Notes: generated by a model not told the origin, from the letters alone. Counted from the stretch's first letter, positions 1-10,554 are shown. The stretch: DNA of 30,995 bases from Chara braunii (GCA_003427395.1 BFEA01000008.1:6033676-6064670); one strand, 5' to 3'. A program made the numbers and translations.

Positions 1-35
1 TATCTCACATTTTTCATAGAATCATTAGAGGTACA

Positions 36-66
36 TTATCATTATCATCATCATAATCATCATCAC
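36..66. repeat. (ATC)n-type microsatellite
   Basis: Imperfect run of ATC/ATT trinucleotides. No gene or element boundary can be tied to it. Confidence 0.7.
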
Positions 67-183
67 ATAAGGGACACTGAGCCCGGTTCTCAGCATTTCG
101 TTCAGTCACTCCGGGTAGACTGTGAGGACCCCGGCCTCAATCTTCATACTGGTAATATCAGCCTTGGGCACTAGGCCTGATTT

Positions 184-201
184 AAAAAAAAAAAAAAAAA
201 A
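184..201 (+). other. 18-nt poly(A) run, possible retroposon tail
   Basis: Eighteen uninterrupted A residues preceded by TTT. If this is the tail of a plus-strand retroposed RNA, the body would lie in the 180 bases before it, which match nothing I recognise and show no coding potential. A flanking target-site duplication was not found by eye, so this may be a simple slippage tract. Confidence 0.4.
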
Positions 202-931
202 CGTCAGTAGCTGAGTCAGCAAGGGAGAGTCCAGTCCCAATCTCAATCTCAGTCCAACTTTTCTAGTCAGCAAGTACCACATGAGGCTGCACAATATTTG
301 GGCCTGGGACTGAAGGCAGGCCAGACCACCGACAAAATAGTATAAACAAAGAGGCAGCGCCAAGCCATTCATTCATTCGCCTGTGAGCTATGCGGAAGCG
401 CTGCTTATGAGACTTGTGTGTTGGAGGTCTGCAGGTGCCCGACGAGGAAGAGGGCGAGAAGCCATAGCTGCTAGTGGAGGAGGAGGAGGACGACAGTCAT
501 AGTCGCCCAGTAGCTGACGTCAACAGATAGAGTATAGTGTGTGTGTGCGTGTGGACATTCAAGGTAGATCCTATGCGTGTGTGCATATGCTTGAGTTGGG
601 TGAGAGTGTCTGATGGTTGAGAAAAGTGTTTGAGGGAAAATTCAGGCTAGCGCTCAATGGCCATAGCTGCCTGATGTGACAAGTTGACTTAAGTTGGGTT
701 CCTGGTTGAAGGCCACATTTATTAGTTTTCTGTGTGATCGCAGTGCGTCATAACAAGGTTGTCGCTGATTCTGCATTAACGAAGTTGTTTTGCCATTGGC
801 ACCTACATGTAAGCATGCTGCAAGTGAAATTGAGACAAACTTGATTGCAATTCTGTTATCTACGAAAAACTCGATAGAGGGAAACACTTTGTGAGGTGAT
901 ACGTGCATCCTCCCAAAGTGAGCCCTTTAGT
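202..931. other. No gene recognised
   Basis: Contains a GGA-rich stretch near 475-495 and a GT-rich stretch near 536-555. The short open frames on either strand have no recognisable domain. I see no RNA gene. Confidence 0.5.
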
Positions 932-1002
932 GGAGGCTCAACCTATTGGTTGGGAACTTCACTTGCTGTAAACCAGCTCCAGCGTCCCTTACAAAAAATG
1001 AG
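932..1002 (+). repeat. Degenerate dispersed repeat, copy 1
   Basis: About 71 bp that align with 3333-3404 at roughly three-quarters identity by eye. Shared blocks include GAGGCTC, CTATTGGT and the closing ACAAAAAATGAG. The second copy is fused to a poly(A)-tailed unit on the minus strand, so this is probably an old relic of the same short retroposon. The family is unknown to me. Confidence 0.55.
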
Positions 1003-1503
1003 TTTAGAAGGCATACATGCAAACAACAAAGCGCCACTTGTAAAGAATTCCTTTCAGGGGTGGCTAGTTTTGCCACTAGCCCCTGTACCCGGTGGTAATC
1101 ATTAGCCTACCCCTATGCTCTTCTATAAAAGTCGATGTGCTTTTTGAAAGTAGAAAGCTTTTGTCGAGTTATGTCCTCTAGGTTATCCCAAGGTGGCAGA
1201 TCCAGCTGGACTGATGTGCAGTCGGGGTTGTGGGTAATTGTGTGGCGACATTAGGGATGAGAGAAGGGATCGAGGGAGGGGAGTATGGAAAAGAGGGGTG
1301 ATCATATGAGAAAGGTAGTAGTACCGTAATACTGGGCATTTAGGTGAGAGGAGTGGAAGGGACACCTCACAGAGGGTGAGAGGGTGACAAGTGTGAAGCT
1401 TGGAGATGTAAGTTAGCTCAACGGAAGTCAAAGGGGAGTGGAGTCATGCCACCTTTTCTTCTTGTGGGTGTTGGGGGGGATGAGGTTGTTGTGAGTTCAT
1501 CTA
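1003..1503. other. No gene recognised
   Basis: Unassigned sequence. G and A are enriched on the plus strand near 1230-1390. The adjoining LINE B reverse transcriptase reading stops near 1504, and no further LINE protein similarity can be followed below that point. Confidence 0.5.
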
Positions 1504-3255
1504 TCAACCCTTTGTTTTGGACCCCCAATTGACCTTCACGTTTACTGTCACCTTAAACGTTTGTATGGTTGTGAGTAAGACCCTCATGGAATCCTCAATA
1601 GACTTTATGAGTACAGTGAGGTCGTCTGCGAATAATGAGGTGATTGGTACCAAGTGAAGTGGGAGTCCTGGTGTGTCAATTTTGTCTATATTTGGGTTTC
1701 TACAGATCATAGTTGTGAAGGCTTCTATAACCAACACAAAAAAGTAGTGGGGCCATAGTGTCACCCTGTCTGACAGATCTTTGAAGTTGAAATAGGGGTG
1801 AAAGGTGTCCATGTACGATAACATAATTTAGCGGATGTTGACCTGTGCATTGTGGAGACCTAAGACCTAAAAGTATCTCCAAAATTCATCTTTTTTAGAC
1901 AACAATCAAGGCGTTCCTAGTCAATATGATCATAGGTTTTTCAAAGTCAATGAAGATTATTATCGCTTTAGACATATGTTGTCTAGTGTAATCAATGGTT
2001 TCATTCACTAGAAGAACATTATCTTGAATATTTCAATGCGGCATGAATCCAGCCCGCTCATCGAAACTGACGTGATTCATGTGTGGAGAAAGGCGGTTAG
2101 TGAGAGTCTTTGAAACAATCTTATACGGAAGTGGTAGAAACATCATTCGGCGATAATTTCATATATATGCTTTATTGTCTTTCTTATAAAGCGAAGTAGT
2201 AACTCTTTGACTGAGCAGACCATGAAAAATACCTAAGCTTCATGCAGAACAATATTAACATATGTCAAAAGACTGTCCCCTCAAATATAGGCTAATAAAC
2301 GAGTCAAAATTCCTTGGGAAAGGAGTCCAAGCCAGGAGTCTTTTCATCATTAATATATTGTAGTCGTAACAAGAGTTCCTTCTTGGTTAGTGGGCTTTCT
2401 ACTGTAGTTTTCGTGAGTTAGAAAGCATGGTTAGAAGATACTGGAGCATATTATTTCTAGCACCATTTAGGGGGTCCCTTCCCCATTTTAAAGTTTCGGA
2501 TTCATAAAGTTTTTGGTAGTACTGGGAAGCATAATCCACGATGGAATAGGCATTAGTCGCTTAAGGGCTGGCTGAGTTAAAAGGGTGTTTGAGCTAGGGG
2601 ACCACTGTTTGTCGTGCCCTGGCTCTGGCCCGTCTAAAGAATGCCTTAGACATTGTCCCTTCAGTCTCATTTTGGCGAATGCGCGCTTGGATTCTTCATA
2701 CTTCCATCTAATTATCTAGGTAAGATTGTAAACGATCCCTTGCCTGCTGAACATAATTGAAGGTCTCCTCATTCATAGGGTTATCCAGAAATTTCTTATG
2801 CCAATCTTCTAATCTCTTTAGTAGTTTATCCATAATGACCTTGCACTCTCTAGCATGGTTTATAGAAAACTTCTTCACATGTTCACTTAATTGTGCAAGT
2901 CATTATTAAACCAGTCCACTATGGATGAGGAGTCATGGTATTGTGTAGACCAGAATTCCCAAAAGGATTGGACTAGTGATCTAAGCGCGGATAACTTGAA
3001 AAGTGAGGCATTAATTTTTCAGAAACTGGGGCCCCTCTCGATTTGGGGTTGAAAATTAAGGTCTATGTATGACAAGGGCCCTATGATCAAAAAATTTCCG
3101 AGAGTTGAAGGTCACGATATCAGTAATCGATAGGGCACTTACTAAATCATCAGAGAGAGGTCTATTCTAGAATTAGAATGTCTTATTGTCCCCTCGGATC
3201 TAACACATGTGTATGCTTGTTTCATGGGGTGCATGATCCTATACGCATCTATGAG
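1504..3255 (-). pseudogene. LINE B: truncated non-LTR retrotransposon ORF2 remnant
   Basis: Minus-strand reading gives pieces of a plant-type LINE ORF2 in the expected order. The end of the endonuclease domain lies near 3150-3250 (an RHSNSRIDLSL stretch typical of that region). An endonuclease-RT linker follows at 2480-3000. Palm motif A appears near 1950 as FIDFEKPMI, where F-x-D is kept. An RQGD loop is near 1780 and the catalytic box FADD near 1630. The pieces lie in different phases with many stops, and the phase changes between RQGD and FADD. The N-terminal endonuclease and everything after the palm are missing. The upstream edge abuts a poly(A) run on the same strand. It is related to LINE A but much more decayed. 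It cannot be functional. Confidence 0.8.
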
Positions 3256-3404
3256 TTTTTTTTTTTTTTTTTTAAGAACCCCCACCAGTGTTAGTGCTGT
3301 TGATAAGAGCAGACGCCACTAACACCTGGGGAGAGGCTCCATCTATTGGTGGGGAGCATTACCTGCTGAAAAACGCGTCGAGCATCCCATATACAAAAAA
3401 TGAG
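3256..3404 (-). repeat. Short A-tailed unit, SINE-like
   Basis: On the minus strand this reads as a short unit ending in 18 A residues (plus-strand T run at 3256-3273). Just before the tail, CCAGTGTTAGTG (3285-3296) and CACTAACACCTGG (3317-3329) form an inverted repeat of 12 bp with one bulged base. The upstream part (3333-3404) is a second copy of the repeat at 932-1002. Size, hairpin and A-tail suggest a SINE or other retroposed small RNA. No pol III promoter boxes were seen, so the assignment is an inference. Confidence 0.45.
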
Positions 3405-3798
3405 AATGTCTGAGAATAGTGAGAACAATGACCGTGAGGCCTGCCAGGCAGTGCCAGCATTGATTGCCGTGCAACCGAGAGGATTGACTGAGCAGGTCTA
3501 TATAGTGTCCGGCGGTGTAGTTTTTTGCCTGTACCTCGTCACCCTCAAAAGAAGGGCGCCAAATAATATCGTTAAGGTTGGTACTATTTATTCTTGATGG
3601 CATGAACTAGCTGAAATTTCATCCTGGGTTTAAGAGGAACTACTCACGCTAGATCATGCCCGGTGGCACAAATTGCTCAAGATACTTAGACTGCCAGCAT
3701 TGATTATCCCAACTGAATAGGCAAATAAGAGACAAATATATACATCAACAGAGTCCTCCCCAGGGGGCTCCAGGGAGGATTTCCATATATGGGCGTCT

Positions 3799-3816
3799 AT
3801 ATGTATGTATGTATGT
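3799..3816. repeat. (TATG)n microsatellite, possible LINE A 3' tail
   Basis: Four to five tandem TATG units. On the minus strand this is (CATA)n, lying downstream of LINE A. Some LINEs end in short tandem repeats rather than poly(A), so this could be the true 3' end of LINE A. That is an inference only. Confidence 0.5.
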
Positions 3817-3819
3817 ACC

Positions 3820-4340
3820 CAATTCAACTAATTGTATATGTGTATGCACATGTATGTGGAAGTAAAGGAGATCAGGGTCAAAGTAAATTGTTCAGGACAT
3901 AATCTTTGCCAGGGAAAGGGCGTGATGTGGGAAGGGGTCGGGGAAATTTGAGGGGGGGCGTAGTGGGAACGAGGGTTCTATGTTTGTCCAGTCCCTGAAA
4001 ACTAGACGGTAGTCTCTCATCTCTTCCAAATTCTGCAGCCCCTCTCCCCTGTCACCACTCCATTCCACTTTTGCAATCCATCCTTCTCTTTAGACCTCTT
4101 CAGACAAATTGGAGATATTAGGAGACGGATTACGACATTTTGTACAGACTGGGAAGTGCACCTACTGCTGAATCTGTTTTATAACCTCTGACCCCTTCAC
4201 CTGTACCTTCTCCATGGCCAGGGTGCATCTCTACCACCAAAGGGCCCATATCATTGCTCTCCTTCCCAGTTTGTACATATTTCCTACGAAGGTTGTGGCT
4301 GTTCCTGCCAACGGCCAATGTCCAACCAATATGGTTTTCA
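3820..4340. other. Probable LINE A 3' region, no gene recognised
   Basis: Lies downstream of the zf-RVT domain of LINE A on the minus strand. Short open frames exist on both strands but have no recognisable motif. This would fit the end of ORF2 plus a 3' UTR. Confidence 0.4.
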
Positions 4341-4343
4341 TGA

Positions 4344-5407
4344 CTAGGGCAAGGAGAAGTCAGATTCCATTTTCTGCCATACGCGGTCCCACCATCTCCA
4401 TATAAATTGGGAAATCGGACATTGCATGAAAGTATGTTCAATGGTCTCCGCCTTCTTATGGAACGAGAAAAGACTTTGGCACCGCTGGCACCATGGAAGT
4501 AGTAAACCTCTTTGTTCGAGGTTTGTAAGGTCAGTCAACCAGTCGTTGGTTGGCAGACAGCGGTGGGCAATCTGCCACTGTAGGGAGGTGATTTTCATGG
4601 GCTTAATTTTTTGTTCCTTGAACCATTGGATTGGTGTCATTTTGGTGATAGGAGGGAGCGGTCCACATTTAACTGTCTAACCCATCTATCGTTAATCGTA
4701 TCTCTCAGATATCGTTTAGGTCTAAGCATTTTGTAGGCTGATTTGACCGACAACTGGTGCAGACGAATATGACCTACCTTGGGGGCTCCCCTCTTTTGGG
4801 GGGGGTTTCAAGTCCATTCTACCGGGTCCAGAGCCAGGTCCTGGATTGGTTTGCATGACTGGAACACCACCCTTTGTCCCTTCCCCTCTATAACTCTCAC
4901 TCGGTACACTACTATTTTTTCTTTCCATTCGAAGGGTGCTTTAGTCCCTTGTAGGGTGCCCGTTTTGGTAATAGTGTAGTGTTCGACCAGGACTGTTTGT
5001 GATGAGATCATATGTAACTGGCCAATCCTCAACGGGGTCTCTGTGTTTGCCACCCAATCTCCTATTCTCAGGGTGGGATCACGTTTGAGAATCCGGTACC
5101 ATTCCAGTGGGATGACTTCAATGAGGCTATCCAAAAGCTCCTCTACATGGTGGCAGTACCTTAGGGTTATCTGCAACTGGTCTCATGTTTTCATGTCCTA
5201 CCTCTCATTGTCCTAGAGATCCTCTACCCTAAGTACCCCAGGTTTAACCCAGCTCTTCCAGGCAAGGGATGAGCTTATCATGATGCAGCCCCTCGAGTCT
5301 GTCACCCATCTATTTCCAAAGAGGGGTTGTCGGTGGACTTCCTCCCAATGACTGGGGTGGGGCCTGTTTGAGAGCGGAAGTTTACTCCAGGTTTCCAGCA
5401 GAGATGG
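4344..5407 (-). pseudogene. LINE A ORF2 part 3: C-terminal region with zf-RVT
   Basis: The segment from 5407 to about 4665 continues the ORF2 phase and reads NRWVTDS, WVKPGVLRVEDL and later LSVKSAYKML, which normally precedes the zinc-binding region in plant LINEs. In-phase stops are at 5213 (TAG), 5198 (TAG), 5183 (TGA) and 4808 (TGA). Near 4665 the phase shifts by one base. The next frame (4640-4344) carries zf-RVT: LQWQIAHRCLPTNDWL, a CQRC pair, then ETIEHTFMQC and WRWW. The Cys/His set C-x2-C then H-x4-C is intact. This domain probably binds nucleic acid after the RT. The shift at 4665 is the only uncompensated one seen in the element. Confidence 0.8.
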
Positions 5408-7174
5408 TCAGAAGTTATCCAGCGTCTGACGCCCGCCATCCAGAATCTCCCTTCCTTCTGGGAGCTTACGTGGGATCGTCCGGAATCGGTCCTCCAGCCA
5501 TGTCAATGGGTGGATTGTATGGGGGGTTGTCGGGGCCAGCCTGGCCAAATGTTCCAGTGCTAAAACACACCACGGGCTCTGGGGGGAAAAAATAAGCTTC
5601 TTAATGCACTTTAACCGTAATGCTTGCACCTGCGTGGCTGGATCAAGTATTCCCAAGCCTCCCCCTGCCTTAGGCTGGATAATTGAATCCCACGCCACAC
5701 GGCTAATTGCATTGGTCCGCTCTCCATCCCCCCTCCATAGGAAAGCCGCTGCCTTTTTCCTTAGGCTCCTCAGGGCCGCTTTGCTCAATGGCTGCAATAA
5801 GGACTTGTACCATAATGTTGCAAATATCGCGTTGTTAAGTACTAGTGCGCGTCGGAAGACGAATGTGTGCTTGTTTCTCCAATTGTTTAGTTTGCCTTGA
5901 GACGAGGCACTGATCCATTCATCGTTGGTTGGTGGTCGTCCCTCTGTGGTCATGGATACCCCTAGGATTCTTACTGGGGTCTCTAACGACATCCATGTAA
6001 TGCGTGGTGACTCTGGAGGGCGTACCTCTTGGTAGTGGATCCACTATCCTTGTGTCTTAGATCCCCAATTTACTGTCGTGTCGAAAACCTTGACAAACGT
6101 TTTCATCATCCTTTGGATTTCGTCCATATTGCGGTGTGTGGTCTCTACCATTATTGTGAGGTCATCCGCAAACAGTGAGCACACCGGGATTGCGTCCTCC
6201 GAAATGCGTGTGACTCCGATTTTAGTAATATTTTTGTTCACCCAAAGGTTGGCGGCTAGTGCCTCCATAATGACTAGGAAAAAAAACGGGGAATTGGGTC
6301 CCCTTGGCGGACCGACCGTTCTAAGCGTAGCAGGGCTTCCATTGACTTGGACGCAAGTGGTAGCGTTTTGGTGTAGGATTTGTATCCACCGTCTGAAGTC
6401 TGGCCTAAAGTTTATTTTTTCCAGACATTTGTCCAGAAATAACCAGTCCATGTGATCATAGGTCTTTTCAAAATCGATGAAAATTAGGGCCGCGTTTTAA
6501 CGAGAGTGTCTCGTAAGCTGGAATATCCCATGAACCAATATGATATTTTTTTAATTGTTCGTATTCTCCATAAAACCGGTTTGAGCGGGATGAACGATGT
6601 CTTCCATTACTGGGATAATTTTGTTTGCTAATGCTTTAGACAACATTTTGTACATTACTGTGAGGAGTGTTATTGGTCGGTAATTTCTGATATTCATCTT
6701 ATCCCTTTTTGTTTGAAGGAGGGTTAGTATCCTTTGCCCCACCATTTCCCCCATCTCGCCTGTGAGCCATGCTTCACTGTAGAAGTCCATAAAATCCTGG
6801 CTCATAAAGTCCCATGTGGTTTCCCAGAATTCTTTAGGGAAGTCGTCAATCTCGGGAGCTTTTTCCTCCTTCATTTGCAGAAAGGCGGTCCATATCTCGT
6901 GTTTAGAGAGTGGGGCTTCTAAGGAATTGCGTTGTTCGGATGTCATTGTTTTGTTTACCGGTTCCAAGAATTCTTTTCTTAGGCGATCTTGATATGGCGC
7001 GTCCGATTTATCCACATGCGGAGAAAAAAAATCTTTGTAGACGTCGTATGTTATCTTGGTACAATGGGCTGTGATTACAGGCGGGGCCGATTTCTTCGTT
7101 TTCGGTTCGTAGAGTGCTTCGATCATGGTCCTTTGAATTTGTAGTCTGACTAGGCTGAAGAAGTGAGAGTCCAT
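5408..7174 (-). pseudogene. LINE A ORF2 part 2: reverse transcriptase
   Basis: The RT copies LINE RNA at the nicked target. The N-terminal signatures are KAPEIDDFPKEFW (usually KAPG.DG), NIRNYRPITLL and HPAQTGFM. Palm motif A IFIDFEKTYD has its catalytic Asp codon at 6473-6475. Motif C is FADD at 6161-6172. The thumb and connection region near 5500-5650 shows LWRGD and PKAGGGLGILD, typical of plant LINEs. The RQGDP loop (6291-6320) is scrambled: it reads VGPPRGP in phase, and the true motif sits in another frame, as if a 4-base CGGT duplication was offset by a 1-base loss. In-phase stops are TAA 6551-6553, TAA 6497-6499, TAG 6044-6046 and TGA 5408-5410. A 200-bp linker (7175-7372) joins it to the endonuclease in the same phase, with stops at 7226 and 7373. 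Confidence 0.85.
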
Positions 7175-7597
7175 CGCTCCTTCAGTGGAAAACTGAGATA
7201 GTCTTGCCCTTATTTGGGTTCCTTGTCATCGATACCGTGCGTGTATCAAAAGTTGGTCCTTCAGTTCTTGTATACGAGTTTGTAATTCAACGGTCTTTTG
7301 TTCTTGCCCTTGCGAGTTTTGCTCTTGTTCTGCGTCCACTATGTTTTGCATAATTGTGACTTCTTGCTGGTATCATTGGGTGACTAAATATTTGGAGTAT
7401 TCTTTGCACTTTTTTGCCATAAGAAAAAATTTGTTATTAAACCAAGCGATTTGCGATTCTTGTTGAGGGCGGTAATCTTTCCAGTAGTCCCAAGCCTGCT
7501 GTAGGTATTTATGGATAGATTTTGATCGAAGCAGGGGGGTGTTAAGTTTATAGTAGCCGGCCCCCTGGTCTAGCCGTTTACGAAACGTCCAAACCGC

Positions 7598-8413
7598 CAT
7601 ACGCATCCTATGGTCCAGACCAGGGTATGAGCTAGTCGGTAGTATTGCCGTCACGAAGAGTCCTCCTGCCAACTCTTTCGAGGCCAAAATTAAATTGATA
7701 TGGGATTTTGACAATCTGGCAGGGTCATTGTTTTGGATGCAAGTAAATGCTCTTTCGATAGGGTAGTTGCGCCTGAAGGTATCGAATAGCGAGATGGAGC
7801 TGTACAAGTCTCTCACCATCCGCTCGTCTTCTTTTGCGTTGTGTGTAGTGGTGTGGGAGACTCTCCATCAGTCCAGCTACCTATCCGGTGCAGCATTGAA
7901 GTCTCCTGCTAGGATTAGCGGGATATCTGGAGTAGGAGTTGTTGCAATTTTTTCAAAAAATGACCTTCTTTCACGGGTTGTGTTAGGGGCATATATGGAT
8001 ACGATGCACACTACTTCTTGTTCCAACATGCCCAACACCTTAAACCATCGTCCCTCCTCTTCATCCTTCTCCCAATAGAGTACTTTAAATTGAGATTCGG
8101 GTGGGATCCAAATTGCAACCCCGGAGTTCCCCGGGTTAGGGGCAAAAGCTTGGTAGCTTTGAAAAGGTCAAGCTTGCTTGTGTGCCCGATGGTGTTCTAG
8201 TGTATCCATTAGTTGGGTCTCTTGAACGCAGACTATATCGGACCATGTTCTTTCTCCCACCCCCCGCAGCAAGTCCCATAACGCTTTGATTTTTTTCGGG
8301 TTGCGAGAAACTAGACCATTTACATTAATCATTATAATATCTAAGTCTGCCTGCTGTAGGATGTGTTTCCATTTTTTGTTTTTACCATACACCACTTCTA
8401 CCAAGTCCATCAT
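7598..8413 (-). pseudogene. LINE A ORF2 part 1: AP endonuclease (EEP) domain
   Basis: This domain nicks target DNA to prime reverse transcription. On the minus strand the signatures run in order: NVNGL near the N-terminus; DIVCVQET with the metal-binding Glu; SGVAIW; IYAPN; LAGDFN at 7895-7906 with catalytic Asp and Asn intact; SRIDLILAS-like KSHINLILAS; and finally GLDH near 7612 where the family usually has SDH. The Ser to Leu change there would disrupt the catalytic His environment. The phase is unbroken for the whole domain, but TGA at 8168-8170, TAG at 7877-7879 and TGA at 7868-7870 interrupt it. The upstream phase also has TAA at 8417-8419 and TGA at 8432-8434, which may mark the ORF1-ORF2 boundary. 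Confidence 0.85.
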
Positions 8414-8563
8414 AGATTATTCTTGCGTCTCTCAATCCACCTCCTTGTTGAGGATATTTTTCCTCAATATCGTGTATATACATGTGAGTAGTTCATCGGT
8501 TGACCAGATGTTACTTGGTTTAATTTTGAGTTGTTGGGTGTCGAGGAGCATATTATGCGTGTG

Positions 8564-9209
8564 TCATTGTAGCCCTGCCACCTTGTTGTCTTCGAATCTC
8601 ACATAGAGATCCTTGTAGGCCATCTTCAGGCTTTCTGATGATACGCTAATGGTGGCCATAGCCCCTGGTTCGTAATCACTTGTAATGAATTTTGTGACTT
8701 CGTGGGTCCTTAATGCCCCTTCCCTCTGCATATGCGAACTGTGTAATGTCATTCCTCAGTAGGCAGGGGTATATGGGTCCTTGGGCTTCGCGGGTGACAG
8801 GCCCAATTCTCGTTTTCCAGCCTTCCTTCTAATTGGTAGCACCAGCACCTTATCTCCTTTTGGCAGGCCCTTGTGGTAGAGCCCCTTCTCAATGAGGTGG
8901 CGCAGTTTTGCCCGCTTTGAGAGTCCTACTTCCTCTGCTGCCTTCCTCTCTCCCTGTTCGGTTTGAGCAGCATGCATGGCCTGTTGTGTACCTTCTTCCG
9001 GAGGTGGCCGGTTAGGGGGTTGTGGGGGGGGCTTGTCCGTATGACCCGAGGGGTTTGTTGTCCCTTCGGATGGGTTTGGTGCTTCTGTTGTCATAGGGGG
9101 CTGAAATTTTTTGTGCACAATATTCCAAATTCTGCTCAGCACCTGTTGCCAGGGTTGTCGAGCCCCGGCGCCAGGGCCCCGATGGGGGTCCGGGGGTGGG
9201 CACCCCCAA
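8564..9209 (-). pseudogene. LINE A ORF1-like C-terminal region
   Basis: Two open segments (about 9209-8759 and 8752-8567) in the same phase as ORF2, split by a TGA at 8756-8758 and ended by a TGA at 8564-8566. The first half is rich in Pro, Thr and Gly and then becomes basic (KRAKLRHLIEKGLYHKGL), as in LINE ORF1 proteins that bind RNA. No DUF4283 core or zinc knuckle is visible here, so only the tail of ORF1 may remain. Identification rests on position directly upstream of the endonuclease and on composition. The open frame formally runs to 9295 through a GC-rich repeat, which is probably not original coding sequence. Confidence 0.5.
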
Positions 9210-9271
9210 CCCCGGCTCTGGACCCCCCCCCTGAAGAAAAAAAAAAATTCAAAAACAAAAATAAAAAAATA
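9156..9271 (+). repeat. GC-rich repeat followed by A-rich tail
   Basis: A G/C block built around GGGGGTCCGGGGGTG, followed by C-rich partners, then an A-rich stretch from about 9236 to 9271. The same core recurs at 16966-17027. The block can fold on itself. The order of structured GC-rich body then A-rich tail would fit a small retroposed RNA inserted at the 5' edge of LINE A, but no duplication of the target was found. Confidence 0.5.
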
Positions 9272-9291
9272 GTGGGGGGTGCGTTGTCGTA

Positions 9292-9317
9292 CCAAATACC
9301 CTTACAAGGGTATTTGG
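9292..9317. repeat. Perfect 26-bp palindrome at LINE A 5' edge
   Basis: CCAAATACCCTT and AAGGGTATTTGG are exact reverse complements separated by AC. It lies where the LINE A open phase begins. It could be a junction formed on insertion, a cruciform or a protein-binding site. Confidence 0.8.
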
Positions 9318-10554
9318 CGTGGTTTTTGCAAGTCACGCAAGTGCAGTGTCGCCCGCCCGACGGCGTGCGCCTGAGCGGAAGCATAGGTTCTTGTCAGGGT
9401 GAGAAGCACGCGTGGCGGCGTGGGGTATTGACGGTGAGGCGCAACTGGACGCTGCCTAGGCATGCGCGGAGTCACGGGGTCAGTAGGGCGCACAACATTT
9501 ATCTATGTTTTCTTTTTTTTATTATTATTTACTGTTGGGTTGTTTGACTTTGTAGGTTCCGGCGACGTGACCCCGGACTTAGTGGTTGTCGTCAGAACGG
9601 TGTGGCCATATCCTGACGAGTTGAAGTTCAAATTAACTTGTTATCTATTGTCGTATTATTATTTTGCTCCGGTGTTCTTTGACTCGGACGCGACGCCGGA
9701 TTTGGAGACCGTCGCGGCAGTCGAGAACCTTGAGCGCGCGCCTCTTTTCGTTTAAAACTTATAGGTTCCCGCACGGCGGGACGGTGACGAAAGTTCTCTG
9801 TCCAGCCCGTTTTGAGAACATGGATCGAGGAGCTCAGCGTGCATGCGGGTCGGCGGGCGATTTGCCCGCGAGGGGGAGGAAAAAGTTGAATGGCGTGGGC
9901 ATCCCCGCAGCGGCAGCACCATCCGCGGCTTGCTGTGGGAGGTTTGAGTGTAAGCGGGCCATTGGGACTCGCGAGCGGGCGGACTACGCCCGGGGCACTA
10001 TGGCAATGCCCGCCACGGTACTACGGCGTGTGGCGGACCGTATGGAACCGCGCTGTGGGCCTGTAGTAGGCCGGCGCCCTCAACTGCAGGACGGCTTATG
10101 TGGGGGTTGCCCGCTGGGGACCCGAAAGGGCAGCCAACTCTGCCGGGGCCGAGAAAAAAGGGGCTGAACCTGGCCGGCAGGTAGTGCCAGGTGCACGCGA
10201 ACAAGCACAAGGGGAGGGGCAGCGGCCTACCCCTAGGCAGTAGGCGGAGCGCAGAGTCACAGGGGAGGTTGGCTGCGGTGCGACCCGACGTTAGGACTAA
10301 GGAGACTAGCGCCGGACAGCGATAGTCAGTAACAGGGGAGGTAGAGTAGGCGATAGTGGGGCGGCCGGGACTAGCGGGTGTGAGACTGGCCGGGCGGCGC
10401 CGTGCAGCGAACGGGCGGGGCGACTGAGCGCTGCAGCGCGCCGGGTGGCGACGGGTGCCGACACAGAGCGGTGCGTGGTAGAAGAAAAGCAGCGTTGAGC
10501 GATAGTGGGCCGAGTAGCAGCGCTGCAGAAGATGAGCGGGGAGGCAGGCTCGAA
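9318..10554. other. No gene recognised; GC- and G-rich on the plus strand
   Basis: Long open frames exist on both strands, for example 290 codons on the minus strand over 9998-10870. They are Pro, Ser, Ala and Leu rich and have no motif, which is what purine-biased GC-rich DNA produces by chance. No splice or promoter signals support a gene. Confidence 0.45.

Larger units (their letters stand above)
4340..9295 (-). mobile_element. LINE A: near full-length non-LTR retrotransposon, inactivated
   Basis: A minus-strand element with the order of plant L1-like LINEs: an ORF1-like tail, AP-type endonuclease, reverse transcriptase, and a C-terminal zf-RVT zinc-binding region. The order and spacing are intact over about 5 kb, and one reading phase persists from about 9295 to about 4665 with nonsense codons but no net frameshift. 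The 5' edge sits beside a perfect 26-bp palindrome (9292-9317) and a GC-rich repeat with an A-rich tail. The 3' edge is uncertain and may extend to the (CATA)n run near 3799. No target-site duplication was identified. Confidence 0.85.

Noticed and set aside
4665-8413. Stop-codon reassignment as an explanation for the in-phase stops of LINE A
   Set aside because: All three stop codons occur, other motifs are also damaged (the RQGDP loop and the endonuclease SDH), and the Ty3 protease triplet in the same window is changed as well. Decay is simpler.
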